This document shows, one piece after another, positions 35,144-45,577 of a DNA stretch of 64,000 bases. The position numbers and the translations under genes are program-made. This stretch comes from Xanthomonas floridensis (GTDB lineage Bacteria; Pseudomonadota; Gammaproteobacteria; Xanthomonadales; Xanthomonadaceae). Every line of letters begins with the position of its first letter. The stretch's first letter is position 1. Where the stretch lies: positions 186,001 to 250,000 of the forward strand of contig NZ_LXNG01000012.1 in assembly GCF_001642575.1 (NCBI RefSeq), given 5' to 3'. Below the pieces are notes generated by a model, which did no database searches, had not been told where the DNA came from, and saw nothing but the letters and a program-made list of their open reading frames with translations.

Positions 35144-36142
35144 ATGACGGTTACCGCCAACCAGGTTCTGCGCCCTCGTGGTCCGCAGATCGAACGTCTT
35201 ACCGACAACCGTGCCAAGGTCGTGATCGAGCCCTTGGAGCGCGGTTACGGGCACACGCTGGGCAATGCCCTGCGTCGTGTGCTGTTGTCGTCGATCCCCG
35301 GTTTTGCGATCACCGAGGTCGAAATCGACGGCGTGCTGCACGAGTACACCACGGTCGAGGGTTTGCAGGAAGACGTGCTGGACGTCCTGCTCAACCTGAA
35401 AGACGTGGCCATTCGCATGCACAGTGGCGACAGCGCGACGCTGTCGTTGTCCAAGCAGGGTCCGGGCACGGTCACTGCGGCCGACATCAGGACCGATCAC
35501 AACGTTGAGATCATCAACGGCGACCACGTGATCTGCCACCTGACCAAGGACACCGCGCTGAACATGCGCCTGAAGATCGAGCGTGGGTTCGGCTACCAGC
35601 CGGCTGCTGCGCGTCGTCGTCCGGACGAAGAGACCCGTACCATCGGTCGTCTGATGCTGGATGCGTCGTTCTCGCCGGTGCGTCGCGTTGCCTACGCCGT
35701 GGAAGCTGCGCGCGTCGAACAGCGTACCGACCTCGACAAGCTGGTCATCGATATCGAAACCAACGGCACGATCGATGCCGAGGAAGCCGTGCGCACCGCC
35801 GCCGACATCCTCAGCGATCAGCTGTCGGTGTTCGGTGACTTCACTCACCGCGATCGCGGTGCGGCCAAGCCGGCTGCCAGCGGCGTGGATCCGGTGCTGC
35901 TGCGCCCGATCGACGACCTCGAGCTGACCGTGCGTTCGGCCAACTGCCTGAAGGCGGAGAGCATCTACTACATCGGCGATCTGATCCAGAAGACCGAAGT
36001 GGAGCTGCTCAAGACCCCGAACCTGGGCAAGAAGTCGCTGACCGAAATCAAGGAAGTGCTGGCACAGCGCGGCCTTGCACTGGGCATGAAACTGGAGAAC
36101 TGGCCGCCGGCCGGTGTCGCCCAGCACGGCATGCTTGGTTAA
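35144..36142 (+). CDS. rpoA: DNA-directed RNA polymerase subunit alpha
   Basis: Encodes 332-residue RpoA. The N-terminal dimerisation domain ([20 protein letters not shown] near residue 30) starts RNA polymerase assembly. The C-terminal domain (about 245-320; [20 protein letters not shown] and [20 protein letters not shown]) binds UP elements and activators. Length is near E. coli (329). A terminator-like hairpin follows and rplQ lies 178 bp downstream. Confidence 0.99.
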   Translation: MTVTANQVLRPRGPQIERLTDNRAKVVIEPLERGYGHTLGNALRRVLLSSIPGFAITEVEIDGVLHEYTTVEGLQEDVLDVLLNLKDVAIRMHSGDSATLSLSKQGPGTVTAADIRTDHNVEIINGDHVICHLTKDTALNMRLKIERGFGYQPAAARRRPDEETRTIGRLMLDASFSPVRRVAYAVEAARVEQRTDLDKLVIDIETNGTIDAEEAVRTAADILSDQLSVFGDFTHRDRGAAKPAASGVDPVLLRPIDDLELTVRSANCLKAESIYYIGDLIQKTEVELLKTPNLGKKSLTEIKEVLAQRGLALGMKLENWPPAGVAQHGMLG

Positions 36143-36151
36143 TGCTTCACC

Positions 36152-36183
36152 GCATGGGCGTCTTCGGGCGCCCATGCCGTTTT
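36152..36183 (+). terminator. Attenuator-like hairpin between rpoA and rplQ
   Basis: GCATGGGCG (36152-36160), loop TCTTCGGG, CGCCCATGC (36169-36177), then CGTTTTCC. A 9-bp perfect stem with a short T-run suggests partial termination before rplQ. Confidence 0.55.
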
Positions 36184-36320
36184 CCTCATCGACGGGCCAA
36201 AGCCCGCGGTGACACCCGGTCGAAGGACGGCCGGTTCGGACCAACCGCAGTCCATTCAACAGCGCCAGGATGGCGACAACGTCTCCCAGTAGTCTCAACA
36301 TTCCTTAGGAAATCACACTC

Positions 36321-36704
36321 ATGCGTCATCAGAAATCCGGTCGTAAGTTCAACCGCACCAGCGCGCACCGCGAAGCCATGTTCCGCAATATGGCCGCTTC
36401 GCTGTTCAAGCACGAGCTGATCAAGACCACCTTGCCGAAGGCCAAGGAATTGCGTCGCGTCGCCGAGCCGCTGATCACCATCGGCAAGGTCGATGGCGTT
36501 GCCAATCGTCGTCTGGCGTTCGCTCGCCTGCGCGACAAGGAAGCGGTGGGCAAGCTGTTCGTCGAACTGGGCCCGCGTTACGCGACCCGTCCCGGCGGCT
36601 ACCTGCGCATCCTGAAGGCCGGTTTCCGTGCTGGCGACAATGCGCCGATGGCGTATGTGGAGCTGGTCGATCGCCCGGTCGTGGCGGAGGAAGTGGCCGA
36701 GTAA
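36321..36704 (+). CDS. rplQ: 50S ribosomal protein L17
   Basis: Encodes 127-residue L17 (E. coli 127), which lies near the tunnel exit. It starts [20 protein letters not shown] with [20 protein letters not shown]. Last gene of the alpha operon, preceded by TTAGGA and followed by a strong terminator, so it closes the ribosomal superoperon. Confidence 0.98.
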
Positions 36705-36730
36705 TCGGACCGCTTCATCAAGATTCTCGA

Positions 36731-36755
36731 AAAGCCCGGCATTGCCGGGTTTTTT
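36731..36755 (+). terminator. Rho-independent terminator of the alpha operon
   Basis: AAAG-CCCGGC (36735-36740), loop ATT, GCCGGG (36744-36749), TTTTTT (36750-36755). It marks the end of the ribosomal gene block. Confidence 0.9.
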
Positions 36756-37057
36756 GTTATGCGCGGTATCGATTCGGGCCGGCGGTTCGGGGTAGTGGGA
36801 GTGTCCTGGGCAATGCCTGCTCGGGTACCTGCCGACTCCAGGGCGGCGGCGTTGCCGTGATGCTGGATGATCAGGGTTCCTTGCCGGCGTGGTCGCGATG
36901 ATGTCTGCTCGATGGCCGTGGAGTCCATCGCCTGGCGATGCGCTACCGCGGAGATGCAAGGCGCTTCGCGGTGTGCGACGGAGCAGGGCGGGGCATGCGT
37001 GGTCAGGGCCGCGGCGATGATTGATAATCGGGCTTCGATCCTAGGCAAGCAGTAACG
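36756..37057 (+). other. rplQ-dsbB spacer
   Basis: About 300 bp without a supported gene. A possible dsbB promoter is TGGTCA (37000-37005), 17 nt, GATAAT (37023-37028). Short frames here show no recognisable protein. Confidence 0.4.
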
Positions 37058-37576
37058 ATGAATCCAATGCGTTGGGGGTTTCGGGCGCAGTTTCTACTGG
37101 GCTTTCTGGCCTGTGCGGGACTGTTGGCCTATGCGATCTACGTACAGCTGCACCTGGGGCTGGAGCCTTGCCCGTTGTGCATTTTCCAGCGGATCGCGTT
37201 TGCGGCGCTGGCCGTGTTGTTCCTGCTGGGTGCCCTGCACGGGCCGCGTGGCGCAGGCGGGCGCAAGGTCTATGGCGTATTGAGTTTCATCGCCGCCGGC
37301 GTGGGCATGGGCATCGCCGCACGGCATGTCTGGGTGCAGATCCGGCCCAAGGACATGATGTCGTCGTGTGGCCCGCCGCTGAGTTTTCTGAGCGAGACGA
37401 TGGGGCCGTTCGAGGTGTTCCGCACCGTGCTGACCGGCACCGGTGACTGCGGCAACATCGACTGGCGCTTCCTGGGGCTGAGCATGCCGATGTGGAGCAT
37501 GGTGTGGTTCGTGGCGCTTGCGTTGTGGGCGCTGTACGCCGGCTTCAAGGCGAGGCGCAGCTCGGTACATCACTGA
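37058..37576 (+). CDS. dsbB: Disulfide bond formation protein DsbB
   Basis: Encodes 172 residues of the inner-membrane quinone reductase that reoxidises periplasmic DsbA. Four hydrophobic helices are visible. The first periplasmic redox pair CPLC is at residues 38-41 and the second pair lies in the loop SSCGPPLSF...GTGDCGN (around residues 107-129). The start at 37058 gives the short cytoplasmic N-terminus typical of DsbB. No dsbA is in the window. It appears to be a single-gene unit. Confidence 0.95.
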   Translation: MNPMRWGFRAQFLLGFLACAGLLAYAIYVQLHLGLEPCPLCIFQRIAFAALAVLFLLGALHGPRGAGGRKVYGVLSFIAAGVGMGIAARHVWVQIRPKDMMSSCGPPLSFLSETMGPFEVFRTVLTGTGDCGNIDWRFLGLSMPMWSMVWFVALALWALYAGFKARRSSVHH

Positions 37577-38216
37577 GGGATGCCGGCGGCGCCGGTTGGG
37601 GTGCGTTCCGTTTGAGAGGGACGATTGATACGGCTGTGGCCCTGCGACTCGCCCCGGCCCATCACGTATCGCCTGCGAGGCGTGAGCGGATTGGAAGCGC
37701 TCCGGGTGTGCGCATGGTGGTACATCGTGCCGAGATGCGGTTCGCCCGCGCTGCTCGCATTGCCGGCAAGCAGGCTCCATAGCCTCGCTCCGCTGAGGCG
37801 TTGAGGACAGCCGAGTTGCCCGTTTGCTACGCGAAGCCTGGCAGGATGACGCGTTGTATCCGGCGCGATTGCTCAACGCTACGCAATGGATGCGTTGGGC
37901 AGGTGGGTCCAGTGCAGCGTGATCCATCCGCCGCTTGCCAGGCTTGTGGTCAACAGTTCTGCAGGCCAGGCGCAGCTGACAAAACCACTGCACAGCCGGC
38001 AGACGGCCGCACCCCGGTGCCCGGAACCTGCATGGACATTCGTAACGCTCTAGGTCCGGCATGCTGCCCATCCCCATTCGACGAGTGCTCGCTACGCGCT
38101 GCCGGTCGCTCTCGAACTAATGGCTACAAGCTTGGCTGGAGTGCTCGACGCTGTGCAGCGGATTCGGAAGGCGGATGGATCAGTGCAACCCGATCCATCC
38201 GCGCCTGCCGGGGCGA
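37577..38216. other. Gene-free spacer between dsbB and the TonB-dependent receptor
   Basis: 640 bp between convergent genes, with no frame having a recognisable product on either strand. It holds two copies of a degenerate sequence, CAGTGCA-(4 nt)-GATCCATCCGC-(2-3 nt)-TGCC, near 37910-37942 and 38181-38213; the second is part of a perfect palindrome. Confidence 0.5.
38171..38202. repeat. Perfect 11-bp inverted repeat at the 3' side of the TonB receptor gene
   Basis: GCGGATGGATC (38171-38181) and GATCCATCCGC (38192-38202) around a 10-nt loop, 15 bp past the receptor stop codon. No T-run on either strand. Confidence 0.65.
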
Positions 38217-40340
38217 TCAGAAGTCCTGCTGCAGGCTCAGGTAGACCCCACGGCGCGGCGCCCATTGCGGCGCGAAGACGCCGATGCCGCCGCCATCGCG
38301 TAGCTGGTAGCTGCGATCCAGCACGTTGAGGACAGCCAGTTGGGTGTGCAGCGGGTGGGAGCTGAGTGCGAAGTCGTGCCCGGCGCTAAGGTTGAGCTGG
38401 AAGTACGAGGGCAGCTCGCCGCCATTGGGCACGGTGTCTGTATCGGTGCGCAACCCGCTGCCGTAGAGGTAGTTCGCCCCGATCCGGCTGTTGTCGCTGA
38501 TGGCGTAGTTGATGCCGCCAGAGGACGTCAGCTTCTGGTCGTGGTCCAGATGGATCCAGTTGTTCTGTGCGTACGCCAGGGCATCCGGGTCGAAGTTGTA
38601 CAGGCTGGTCATGACCTGCTTGCCCATGGCCTTGCTGTAGGCGAGGTTGAAGTAGGCAGTGACTGGACCGTTGGTGTAGTCGGCGCTGAATTCGGCGCCG
38701 CGGATGCGGCCTTGGCGATAGTTGAAGGTGGAATAGACATAGGCCGCGCCGAACTGGCCCTCGTCCTGCAGGCGATCCACGTGGCGGTAGTAGGTGTCCA
38801 GGCCCAGCGTCAGGTGATCGCCCACCGCTTGCGAGATTCCCAGGTCGTAATAGTCGCTGCGTTCGCTCAGTGGCGTGGTGGGGCCGCCGCCGGTGGACTG
38901 CTGATTGGTGGTGCCGTCGTACAAGGCGATGTCGCTGGTGGAAATCAGTTCGCTGGCCGGCGGGGTGAAGTAACGCGCATAGCCGGCATGCACTGTAGTG
39001 CTGTCGCTGGCACGCCAGACCACGCCCAGACGCGGGCTGAGCTGACCGTCGCTTGCCCCGAAGGCCTTGTAACGGTCGCCACGTACGCCGTAGTTGACCG
39101 TCCAGTCGTCGCCAATCTTCCACTCGTCCTGCAGATACAGCGCATAGGTGCTGGCATGGAAACGGCTGCCGTCCGGAATGAACAGCGGCACGTTGCTGCT
39201 CTGCGTCCCGTCCGCATCGGCGGGAAATACGAAGGAATTGTTGCTGGCGATGGCGTGTTCGAAATTGCCGTACAGGCCATAACGCAAGGTGTGCGAGCCG
39301 CCCCAGGGCGTGGAGAAATCAGCCTGCACGGTGTTGGCGCGGTTGCTGCGGTTCACCTGTGAGGCAATGCCGTTGAAGATCAGATCGCCGGCGACATCCG
39401 GCGAGAACGCCACGCTGCTGTAGCGCTGGCCGGCCGATAGCTGGTAGCTGGTGTCGCCTAGGGTGCCTTGCAGTGCCAGCGTGCCGAAACGTGTGGTTTC
39501 GCGCTGGTTTTCGTCCAGGCGGGAGGAGTCGAAGTCGGTGGTACCCAGGTAATCGAAGGCCGGTGTCTGGCCAGGATTATTGGGAATCTGGAAGCGGTTG
39601 TTGGCATAGCCAACCAGCAGGCTGAGACGGGTGTTCTCGTCGATCAGGTAGCTCAGATCGGCAAATCCCTTTCCTTGATGGGTCTTGTCGTGCTCCGGCG
39701 ACCGGCTGTCGACCGGGTTCTCCAGCCCGTGCGTGTTCTGTTCGTAATCGCCGGTGACAAACCAGCTCCAGCGCCCACTGCTGCCCCACAGCGACGCATT
39801 CGGATTGACCGTGTCGTAGGAACCGCCGGTGATCCCGACGCTGCCTCCATTGCCCAGCTCGGCGCCATTCTTGGTGGTGATGTCCACAACCGCGGCGGTG
39901 CGGTCGCCGAACTGCGCGGGCAAGGCGCCATCGAGCAGTTTGAGGTTCTTGATGATGCGTGGTTCCAGGCTCTGGCCAAAGCCGGAGATGGACTCGGGCA
40001 GCATCACGCCGTTGATGCGGTACTGCAGGTTGGCATGGTCGCCGCGCACATGGATGCCGCCATACGAATCCTGCACCACGCCCGGCGCTTGCAGCAGCAC
40101 CTGGTTGAGTGGGGTGGACGCGCCGAGCGGCAGGCGGTCGATGTCGTCGGCGGTGATGACGAACTGGCTGCTGCCGATATCCGGTGACAGGGCGTTGCGC
40201 GCGGCTTCGAGCTTGGCGGTGACGGTGACGGTGTCCAGATCGGTGGTTCGTTGAGGTGCGTCATCGGCGGCCAGTGCCGCGCCGGCGGAAGAGGACAGCA
40301 GGATGGAAACGATCGTGGCAGAGAGGAGGCGAGGGGTCAT
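38217..40340 (-). CDS. TonB-dependent outer-membrane receptor, probably metal-regulated
   Basis: A 707-residue TonB-dependent transporter. A cleavable signal peptide ends at AGAALA (about residue 24). The TonB-box-like DTVTVTA, the plug domain (about 50-155; LNQVLLQAPGVVQDSYGGIH, VRGDHANLQYRINGVMLPES) and a 22-strand-type beta barrel ending in Phe (YLSLQQDF) follow. The substrate is not readable from the sequence. A perfect Zur-box-like palindrome lies 27 bp upstream, and an extracellular-type segment EHDKTHQGKG contains paired histidines, so zinc uptake is a reasonable inference. Stands alone, divergent from the DAHP synthase gene. Confidence 0.88.
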   Translation of the reverse strand: MTPRLLSATIVSILLSSSAGAALAADDAPQRTTDLDTVTVTAKLEAARNALSPDIGSSQFVITADDIDRLPLGASTPLNQVLLQAPGVVQDSYGGIHVRGDHANLQYRINGVMLPESISGFGQSLEPRIIKNLKLLDGALPAQFGDRTAAVVDITTKNGAELGNGGSVGITGGSYDTVNPNASLWGSSGRWSWFVTGDYEQNTHGLENPVDSRSPEHDKTHQGKGFADLSYLIDENTRLSLLVGYANNRFQIPNNPGQTPAFDYLGTTDFDSSRLDENQRETTRFGTLALQGTLGDTSYQLSAGQRYSSVAFSPDVAGDLIFNGIASQVNRSNRANTVQADFSTPWGGSHTLRYGLYGNFEHAIASNNSFVFPADADGTQSSNVPLFIPDGSRFHASTYALYLQDEWKIGDDWTVNYGVRGDRYKAFGASDGQLSPRLGVVWRASDSTTVHAGYARYFTPPASELISTSDIALYDGTTNQQSTGGGPTTPLSERSDYYDLGISQAVGDHLTLGLDTYYRHVDRLQDEGQFGAAYVYSTFNYRQGRIRGAEFSADYTNGPVTAYFNLAYSKAMGKQVMTSLYNFDPDALAYAQNNWIHLDHDQKLTSSGGINYAISDNSRIGANYLYGSGLRTDTDTVPNGGELPSYFQLNLSAGHDFALSSHPLHTQLAVLNVLDRSYQLRDGGGIGVFAPQWAPRRGVYLSLQQDF

Positions 40341-40366
40341 GGCAGTCGCATAACGTGCGGGGAAGG

Positions 40367-40383
40367 GTGTTATTGCATAACAC
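40367..40383 (-). promoter_or_regulatory. Zur-box-like operator of the TonB-dependent receptor
   Basis: GTGTTAT-TGC-ATAACAC is a perfect 7-bp inverted repeat 27 bp before the receptor start. It matches the TGTTAT-n3-ATAACA core seen in gammaproteobacterial Zur (zinc uptake repressor) sites. A further GTTATGC half-site lies at 40347-40353 (minus strand). Confidence 0.55.
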
Positions 40384-40569
40384 TCCGCCTGCCAGTGGGC
40401 GCTGGCCTAGGCCGGAAGTCATGGATGTTCCCGGGCGTTGTTCGCCGTTCAGTCGCGTTCGCTAGCGGACGCGGGGGCCGCCGGCCATTGCGTGCCTTGC
40501 AAACAGCGCTGAACGCTTTGCGTTGCGCGCCGGCTCTGCCACCATCGCAGGCTGCCAGGAGCCCTCGTC

Positions 40570-41967
<1,398 letters not shown>

Positions 41968-42053
41968 CCGGACTGCGCGCATGACGTGATGCTCATGCCG
42001 CGTGCGGCATGCTGCTGCAGCCATCCCTCTTTCCCCCCCACAGGAGGAACGGT

Positions 42054-43181
42054 TTGACTGCCGATTGGAACGTCATTCGCGAATACGCAATTCCCCTGGG
42101 CGCCGCGCTGCTGGCCGGCGTCGTCACCTGGTCGCTGATGCTGTGGCTGTTTCGCCGCATGCAGGGACGCGACTACCGCCGCGCGCGCATCATTCGCGTG
42201 ATCACCTTGCCAGCGGCCTTCATCCTGCCGCTGCTGTTCCTGGGCGTTGCCACCGAGGCCACGCCGCTGACCGGCAAGGCGCTGGCGGCAGTGCAGCACC
42301 TGTTGCATGTCGGCATCGTCGGCTGCGTGACCTGGTTGCTGGTACGCGCGGTGGCGGCCGGTGAAGCAGCGATCCTGCGCAGTAACCCGATCGAGGTGTC
42401 GGATAATCTCACCGCGCGCCGCATCCAGACCCAGACCCGGGTGCTGAGCCGCGTGGTGATGGGCGCAGTAATGTTGCTTGGCATCTCGGTGGTGCTGCTC
42501 GGCTTCGAGCAGGTGCGCCAGATCGGCAAGACGCTGCTGGCCTCGGCCGGCATCATCGGTCTGGTGGCGGGCATCGCGGCCAAGCCGGTGTTCGGCAATC
42601 TGATCGCCGGCCTGCAGATTGCGCTGACCCAGCCGATTCGGCTGGATGACGTGGTGATCGTGGAAGGCGAATGGGGCCGCATCGAGGAGATCGGCAGCTC
42701 GTATGTGGTGGTGCGGATCTGGGATGAGCGACGCATGGTGGTGCCGCTCACCTGGTTCATCGAAAACCCGTTCCAGAACTGGACGCGCGCCAGCGCGGAT
42801 CTGCTCGGTACCGCGTTCCTGTGGCTGGATTACCGCACGCCGATCGCCGCAGTGCGCGCGGAACTGGAGCGCATCTGCCAGAGCGAGCCGCTGTGGGATG
42901 GGCGCGTCTGCGTCACCCAGATCACCGATACCAGCGACAACACCATCCAGGTGCGCCTGTTGGTGAGTGCGCGCAACTCCGGCGATGCCTTCGATCTGCG
43001 CTGCCTGGTGCGCGAGCGCATGATCGACTTTCTGACCCGCGAGCACGCGTATGCGCTGCCCAGGATCCGCGCCGAAATTGCGGCGCAGGAAAAGCCGGTG
43101 TCGCGCGCTGCAGAACCGATCTCGCCGGAGAGCGTGCGTTCGCCGGGTGCCGAAGACGGCGAGCCTGCAGCATCGATTTAG
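42054..43181 (+). CDS. MscS-family mechanosensitive ion channel
   Basis: A 375-residue inner-membrane protein with four N-terminal hydrophobic segments. The pore-helix/beta-domain signature is LLASAGIIGLVAGIAAKPVF then GNLIAGLQIALTQPIRLDDVV, followed by WGRIEEIGSSYVVVRIWDER and PLTWFIENPFQNWTR. Such channels release solutes on hypo-osmotic shock. I chose the TTG at 42054 because AGGAGG lies 6 nt upstream. The ATG at 42009 would add 15 unhydrophobic residues and has no ribosome site. It begins 86 bp after the DAHP synthase gene. Confidence 0.88.
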   Translation: MTADWNVIREYAIPLGAALLAGVVTWSLMLWLFRRMQGRDYRRARIIRVITLPAAFILPLLFLGVATEATPLTGKALAAVQHLLHVGIVGCVTWLLVRAVAAGEAAILRSNPIEVSDNLTARRIQTQTRVLSRVVMGAVMLLGISVVLLGFEQVRQIGKTLLASAGIIGLVAGIAAKPVFGNLIAGLQIALTQPIRLDDVVIVEGEWGRIEEIGSSYVVVRIWDERRMVVPLTWFIENPFQNWTRASADLLGTAFLWLDYRTPIAAVRAELERICQSEPLWDGRVCVTQITDTSDNTIQVRLLVSARNSGDAFDLRCLVRERMIDFLTREHAYALPRIRAEIAAQEKPVSRAAEPISPESVRSPGAEDGEPAASI

Positions 43182-43369
43182 CGTTGCCTGCCTGCCTGCT
43201 TGGCTTGGCTCGGAGGCCGTGGTGTGCGCTGGCGATCAACTGGTTTGCGATGTGGCGCATCGACTCCGTCGCGCTGCTGCGCCGCATGCCGGCAAGCAGC
43301 GCGACATCCGGGTGATGCGATCTCCTGATGTCGACGCCTGCACCGGCTCTGTGCGGCTTGGCGGTGCGA

Positions 43370-44998
43370 TCAGTCGGCTGTCTTGGCCGGCGATGCGGAC
43401 GATGGCGCCGGCGGTGCGCTCGGCGCGTAGCCGGGCGCGAACCGCGCGTGGCTGCGTTGCTCGTAGGCGTAAGCCAGTTCGATCAGGCGCGGCTCGCTCC
43501 AGGCGGTGCCCATGAACAGCAGTCCGAGCGGCAAGCCCTGGGTCTGCCCCATCGGCACGCTCAGGCTTGGATATCCGGCCACTGCTGCGGCACCGTAGCC
43601 GGCACCGGGAAAGGTGTCGCCCTTGCCGAGCGTGGTGACCCAGGCCGCACCGGTGGTTGGCACGATCAGCGCGTCCAGGCGGTCAGCTTTCAGGGCTGCG
43701 TCGATGCCTTGCTCGCCGGCGAGCCGTCTGGCGCTGGCACGCGCGCTCAGATAGCCCGGGTCCTCCAGGCCCGGCGCAGCCTGCGCCTGCTCGAACAACT
43801 CCTGGCCGAAGTCAGGCATTTCGCGCTGCGCATTGGCGCGATTGAAGGCGATCAGCGCGTCCAGGTCCTTGACCGGCGCGGCGTGGCTGCGCAGGTAGGC
43901 ATTCACGCCGGCCTTGAACTCGACCAACAGAACGGTTTGCTCGGCGGTATCCCACTGCCCATCGGTGGCCAGGCGGGTTTCGATCACGGTGGCGCCTGTC
44001 GCGCGCAAGGTCTGCACGGCGCGATCCACTGCGGCGGCGATCACGGGATCCTCGCGCAGTGGATTGCGCAGCAGGCCCAGGCGCGCGCCGCGCAGGCCAT
44101 CGGGCTTGAGGTGGGCGAGATAGTCTGGAGGGGACGACGGCGCACTGCGCGTGGCCGGATCCTGCGGATCGGGCGCGGCAATCGCCTGCAACACCGCGGC
44201 CGCATCGGCCACGCTGCGGGTCATCGGGCCGGCGGTGTCCTGGCTGGCCGAAATCGGGATGATGCCGTCGCGGCTGACCAGGCCCACCGTCGGCTTGAGC
44301 CCGACCAGGCCGTTGACCGATGCCGGACAGGTGATGCTGCCGTCGGTTTCGGTGCCGATGCCCACCGTGGCCAGGCTGGCGGCGATTGCCGCACCGGTGC
44401 CGGCGCTGGAGCCGCACGGGTTGCGGTCGAGCGCGTAGGGGTTGCGGGTCAGCCCGCCGCGGGCGCTCCAGCCGGAGCTGGACTGGGTGGATCGGAAATT
44501 CGCCCACTCGCTCAGGTTGGTCTTGCCCAGGATCACCGCGCCGGCCGCGCGCAGGCGCTGCACCAGAAAGGCATCGCGGGCGGGGAGGAACGCGGCCAGT
44601 GCCAGCGAGCCGGCGCTGTTGACCATCGGCACGGCGTCGATGTTGTCCTTGAGCAGTACCGGGATGCCGTGCAACGGTCCGCGCACGCTGCCTGCGCGGC
44701 GTTCGTCGTCGAGCCGGCGCGCCTCGGCGTCGGCCTGCGGATTGCGTTCGATCACCGCATTGAGTTGCGGGCCGGCGCGGTCGATGCTGGCGATGCGCTG
44801 CAGGTAGGCGCGGGTCAGTGCGAGGCTGGTGGTGCTACCGGACTGCATGCGCGCCTGCAGGTCGGCCACATCGGCCTCGACCAGCTCCAGTGGCTCGGTG
44901 CCGGCCGCCGTGGGGGGGGCATGGCGCGTTGGGGCGTCGGCATGTGCACAGCCGCACAGCGCCAGCAGCAACGCAAAGGACAAGGTGATGGATCGCAT
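43370..44998 (-). CDS. Amidase-signature hydrolase, probable lipoprotein or periplasmic
   Basis: A 542-residue amidase signature enzyme that cleaves C-N amide bonds with a Ser-Ser-Lys triad. The Lys lies in VLLKDNID and the two Ser in the glycine-serine region GSSAGTGAAIAASLATVGIG followed by TETDGSITCPAS. The N-terminus MRSITLSFALLLALCGCAHA looks like a lipoprotein signal (Cys about residue 17). The frame extends 19 codons upstream, but the start at 44998 gives the signal directly. Substrate unknown. Third in line after typA and the DUF2127 gene. Confidence 0.88.
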   Translation of the reverse strand: MRSITLSFALLLALCGCAHADAPTRHAPPTAAGTEPLELVEADVADLQARMQSGSTTSLALTRAYLQRIASIDRAGPQLNAVIERNPQADAEARRLDDERRAGSVRGPLHGIPVLLKDNIDAVPMVNSAGSLALAAFLPARDAFLVQRLRAAGAVILGKTNLSEWANFRSTQSSSGWSARGGLTRNPYALDRNPCGSSAGTGAAIAASLATVGIGTETDGSITCPASVNGLVGLKPTVGLVSRDGIIPISASQDTAGPMTRSVADAAAVLQAIAAPDPQDPATRSAPSSPPDYLAHLKPDGLRGARLGLLRNPLREDPVIAAAVDRAVQTLRATGATVIETRLATDGQWDTAEQTVLLVEFKAGVNAYLRSHAAPVKDLDALIAFNRANAQREMPDFGQELFEQAQAAPGLEDPGYLSARASARRLAGEQGIDAALKADRLDALIVPTTGAAWVTTLGKGDTFPGAGYGAAAVAGYPSLSVPMGQTQGLPLGLLFMGTAWSEPRLIELAYAYEQRSHARFAPGYAPSAPPAPSSASPAKTAD

Positions 44999-45091
44999 CG
45001 GCGCGGGTTCCCCGGGAAGTCTCCGCAGGCTAACGGCGCAGGATCGGGGTGACAACGGATGGCCGCGTCCGCGTGGACGGGGCAGGGAGGG

Positions 45092-45559
45092 TCAGCGGCG
45101 ACGCCGGACCAGATCGCGTGCCAGCACGCCGACCACGATCAGGTTGATCGCCAGCACGGCCCAGGCGGTCCAGCCAGGATGGCGGACGATGGCGTAGATA
45201 TCGAATGGCAGATAGATGGCGGCCGACAGGCAGCCGAGCAGCGAGGCCCAGGCCTTGGCGCGCCACAGGCCCCAGGCTTCCACCACATGCAGCAGGCCGT
45301 AGGCCAGCATGGCGGCGGCCGCCAGATGCACCGCATCGGGGCTGATGGTCTTGAGCAACGACGGCAGTGCGCCGTGGTCCGGATCCAGATTGAAACGGCG
45401 GATCAGCGTGCTGACCGCATGTTGCAGCGGGAGCGGGCCCAGAATTTCCAGGCCCGTCGCCGCCAGCAGGGCAAGCCCGCCCTTGACCGCCTCTAGCAAG
45501 GCGATCGCATGAAGGCCCGGATGCGCACGCGGATCCGGGCTGTAGGGCTTGCGCTGCAC
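45092..45559 (-). CDS. DUF2127 integral membrane protein
   Basis: A 155-residue membrane protein of the DUF2127 family of unknown function, with four hydrophobic segments. The family-like features are an early HAIALLEAVKGGLALLAATG helix and AAAAMLAYGLLHVVEAWGLW followed by a cytoplasmic KAWA segment. The start is a GTG, 18 bp after the typA stop, without a good ribosome site, so translation may be coupled to typA. Co-transcription with typA and perhaps the amidase is likely. Confidence 0.8.
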   Translation of the reverse strand: MQRKPYSPDPRAHPGLHAIALLEAVKGGLALLAATGLEILGPLPLQHAVSTLIRRFNLDPDHGALPSLLKTISPDAVHLAAAAMLAYGLLHVVEAWGLWRAKAWASLLGCLSAAIYLPFDIYAIVRHPGWTAWAVLAINLIVVGVLARDLVRRRR

Positions 45560-45577
45560 GAGCGTGAACGCCAGGGC

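Noticed and set aside
36142-36420. 92-codon frame between rpoA and rplQ
   Set aside because: It runs through a terminator-like hairpin and into rplQ in another frame.
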